This document shows, in pieces, positions 63,987 through 64,000 of a stretch of DNA of 64,000 nt. Under the pieces are notes generated by a model. It did not search any database and had not been told where the DNA came from. It worked only from the letters and a program-made list of their open reading frames with translations. How positions within the stretch are numbered: the stretch's first letter is position 1; each line of letters opens with the position of its first letter. The DNA comes from an uncultured Anaerolineae bacterium (GTDB lineage Bacteria; Chloroflexota; Anaerolineae; Aggregatilineales; Phototrophicaceae): contig CAKQCB010000005.1 of assembly GCA_934216615.1 (NCBI GenBank), positions 139,450 through 203,449 on the forward strand, read 5' to 3'. The position numbers and the translations under genes are program-made.

Positions 63987-64000
63987 AAAGGAAATTTTGA
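63987..64000 (+). promoter_or_regulatory. Ribosome binding site at the right edge
   Basis: AAAGGA near 63987-63992 at the very end suggests a plus-strand gene starting just outside the window. No start codon is included, so no coding call is made. Confidence 0.3.

Noticed and set aside
1..64000. CRISPR array, tRNA, rRNA or insertion sequence
   Set aside because: I looked for regularly spaced repeats, cloverleaf-type sequence with a TTCGA-type arm, and transposase motifs with flanking inverted repeats, and found none.

Overview
The window reads as a densely packed bacterial chromosome segment, most probably from a member of the Chloroflexota (Anaerolineae-like). This is inferred from the gene mix rather than from a marker gene. 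The mix comprises a Rieske/fused cytochrome b/di-heme cytochrome c complex, a system I (Ccm) cytochrome maturation operon with a Cys-type CcmE, PknB-like kinases with membrane tails, a PATAN (DUF4388)/small GTPase pair, DUF3048, a NYN-LOTUS protein, and long Thr/Pro/Glu-rich secreted proteins. I see no rRNA, tRNA, CRISPR array, transposase, integrase or phage gene, so it looks like ordinary chromosome and not a mobile island.

Layout. 1-8.4 kb: a serine hydrolase cut by the left edge, a methyltransferase, then a mostly minus-strand housekeeping block (coaX, tadA, an acidic unknown, a beta-CASP metallo-hydrolase, rnd, corA, NYN-LOTUS). 8.7-12.3 kb: the respiratory operon Rieske-cytochrome b-cytochrome c, closed by a terminator. 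12.5-13.0 kb: a small anchored low-complexity protein between two terminators. 13.2-21.7 kb: the ccm operon in the order E-F-H-G-I-like-(anchored cytochrome c)-A-B-C-D-like, with several ATGA overlaps, ending at a strong hairpin. The proximity of the ccm genes to the cytochrome complex fits joint use: the Ccm machinery attaches heme to cytochromes such as the one at 11.2 kb.

22-31 kb: a PknB-like kinase, a STAND/AAA-like membrane ATPase, a P-loop kinase, a DUF423 membrane protein, a 1063-residue protein that resembles the GAP1 family of GTPase-associated conflict proteins, and a secreted unknown. 31-39 kb: a DtxR-family regulator with its own promoter and a perfect 21-bp operator palindrome, then three secreted proteins on the minus strand (beta-propeller/di-heme cytochrome, a 1055-residue unknown, a PDZ protein). 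39-45 kb: a kinase with a non-RD catalytic loop and a multi-pass tail, an NTF2-like protein, YbjN, a trypsin-fold pseudoprotease with zinc ribbons, and DUF3048. 45-51.8 kb: PATAN protein plus small GTPase behind a near-consensus promoter, alpha/beta hydrolase, left-handed beta-helix protein, three tandem DinB/ClbS-like domains on two genes, and a pair of small 2-TM proteins.

51.9-62.6 kb: a branched-chain-amino-acid-type ABC importer (livG, H, M, J, F) interleaved with two CoA-ligase-type adenylating enzymes and one SH3b protein. The likely job is import and CoA activation of a carboxylic acid. 62.8-63.8 kb: an EamA exporter, two hairpins, and a ribosome binding site at the right edge that suggests another plus-strand gene just outside.
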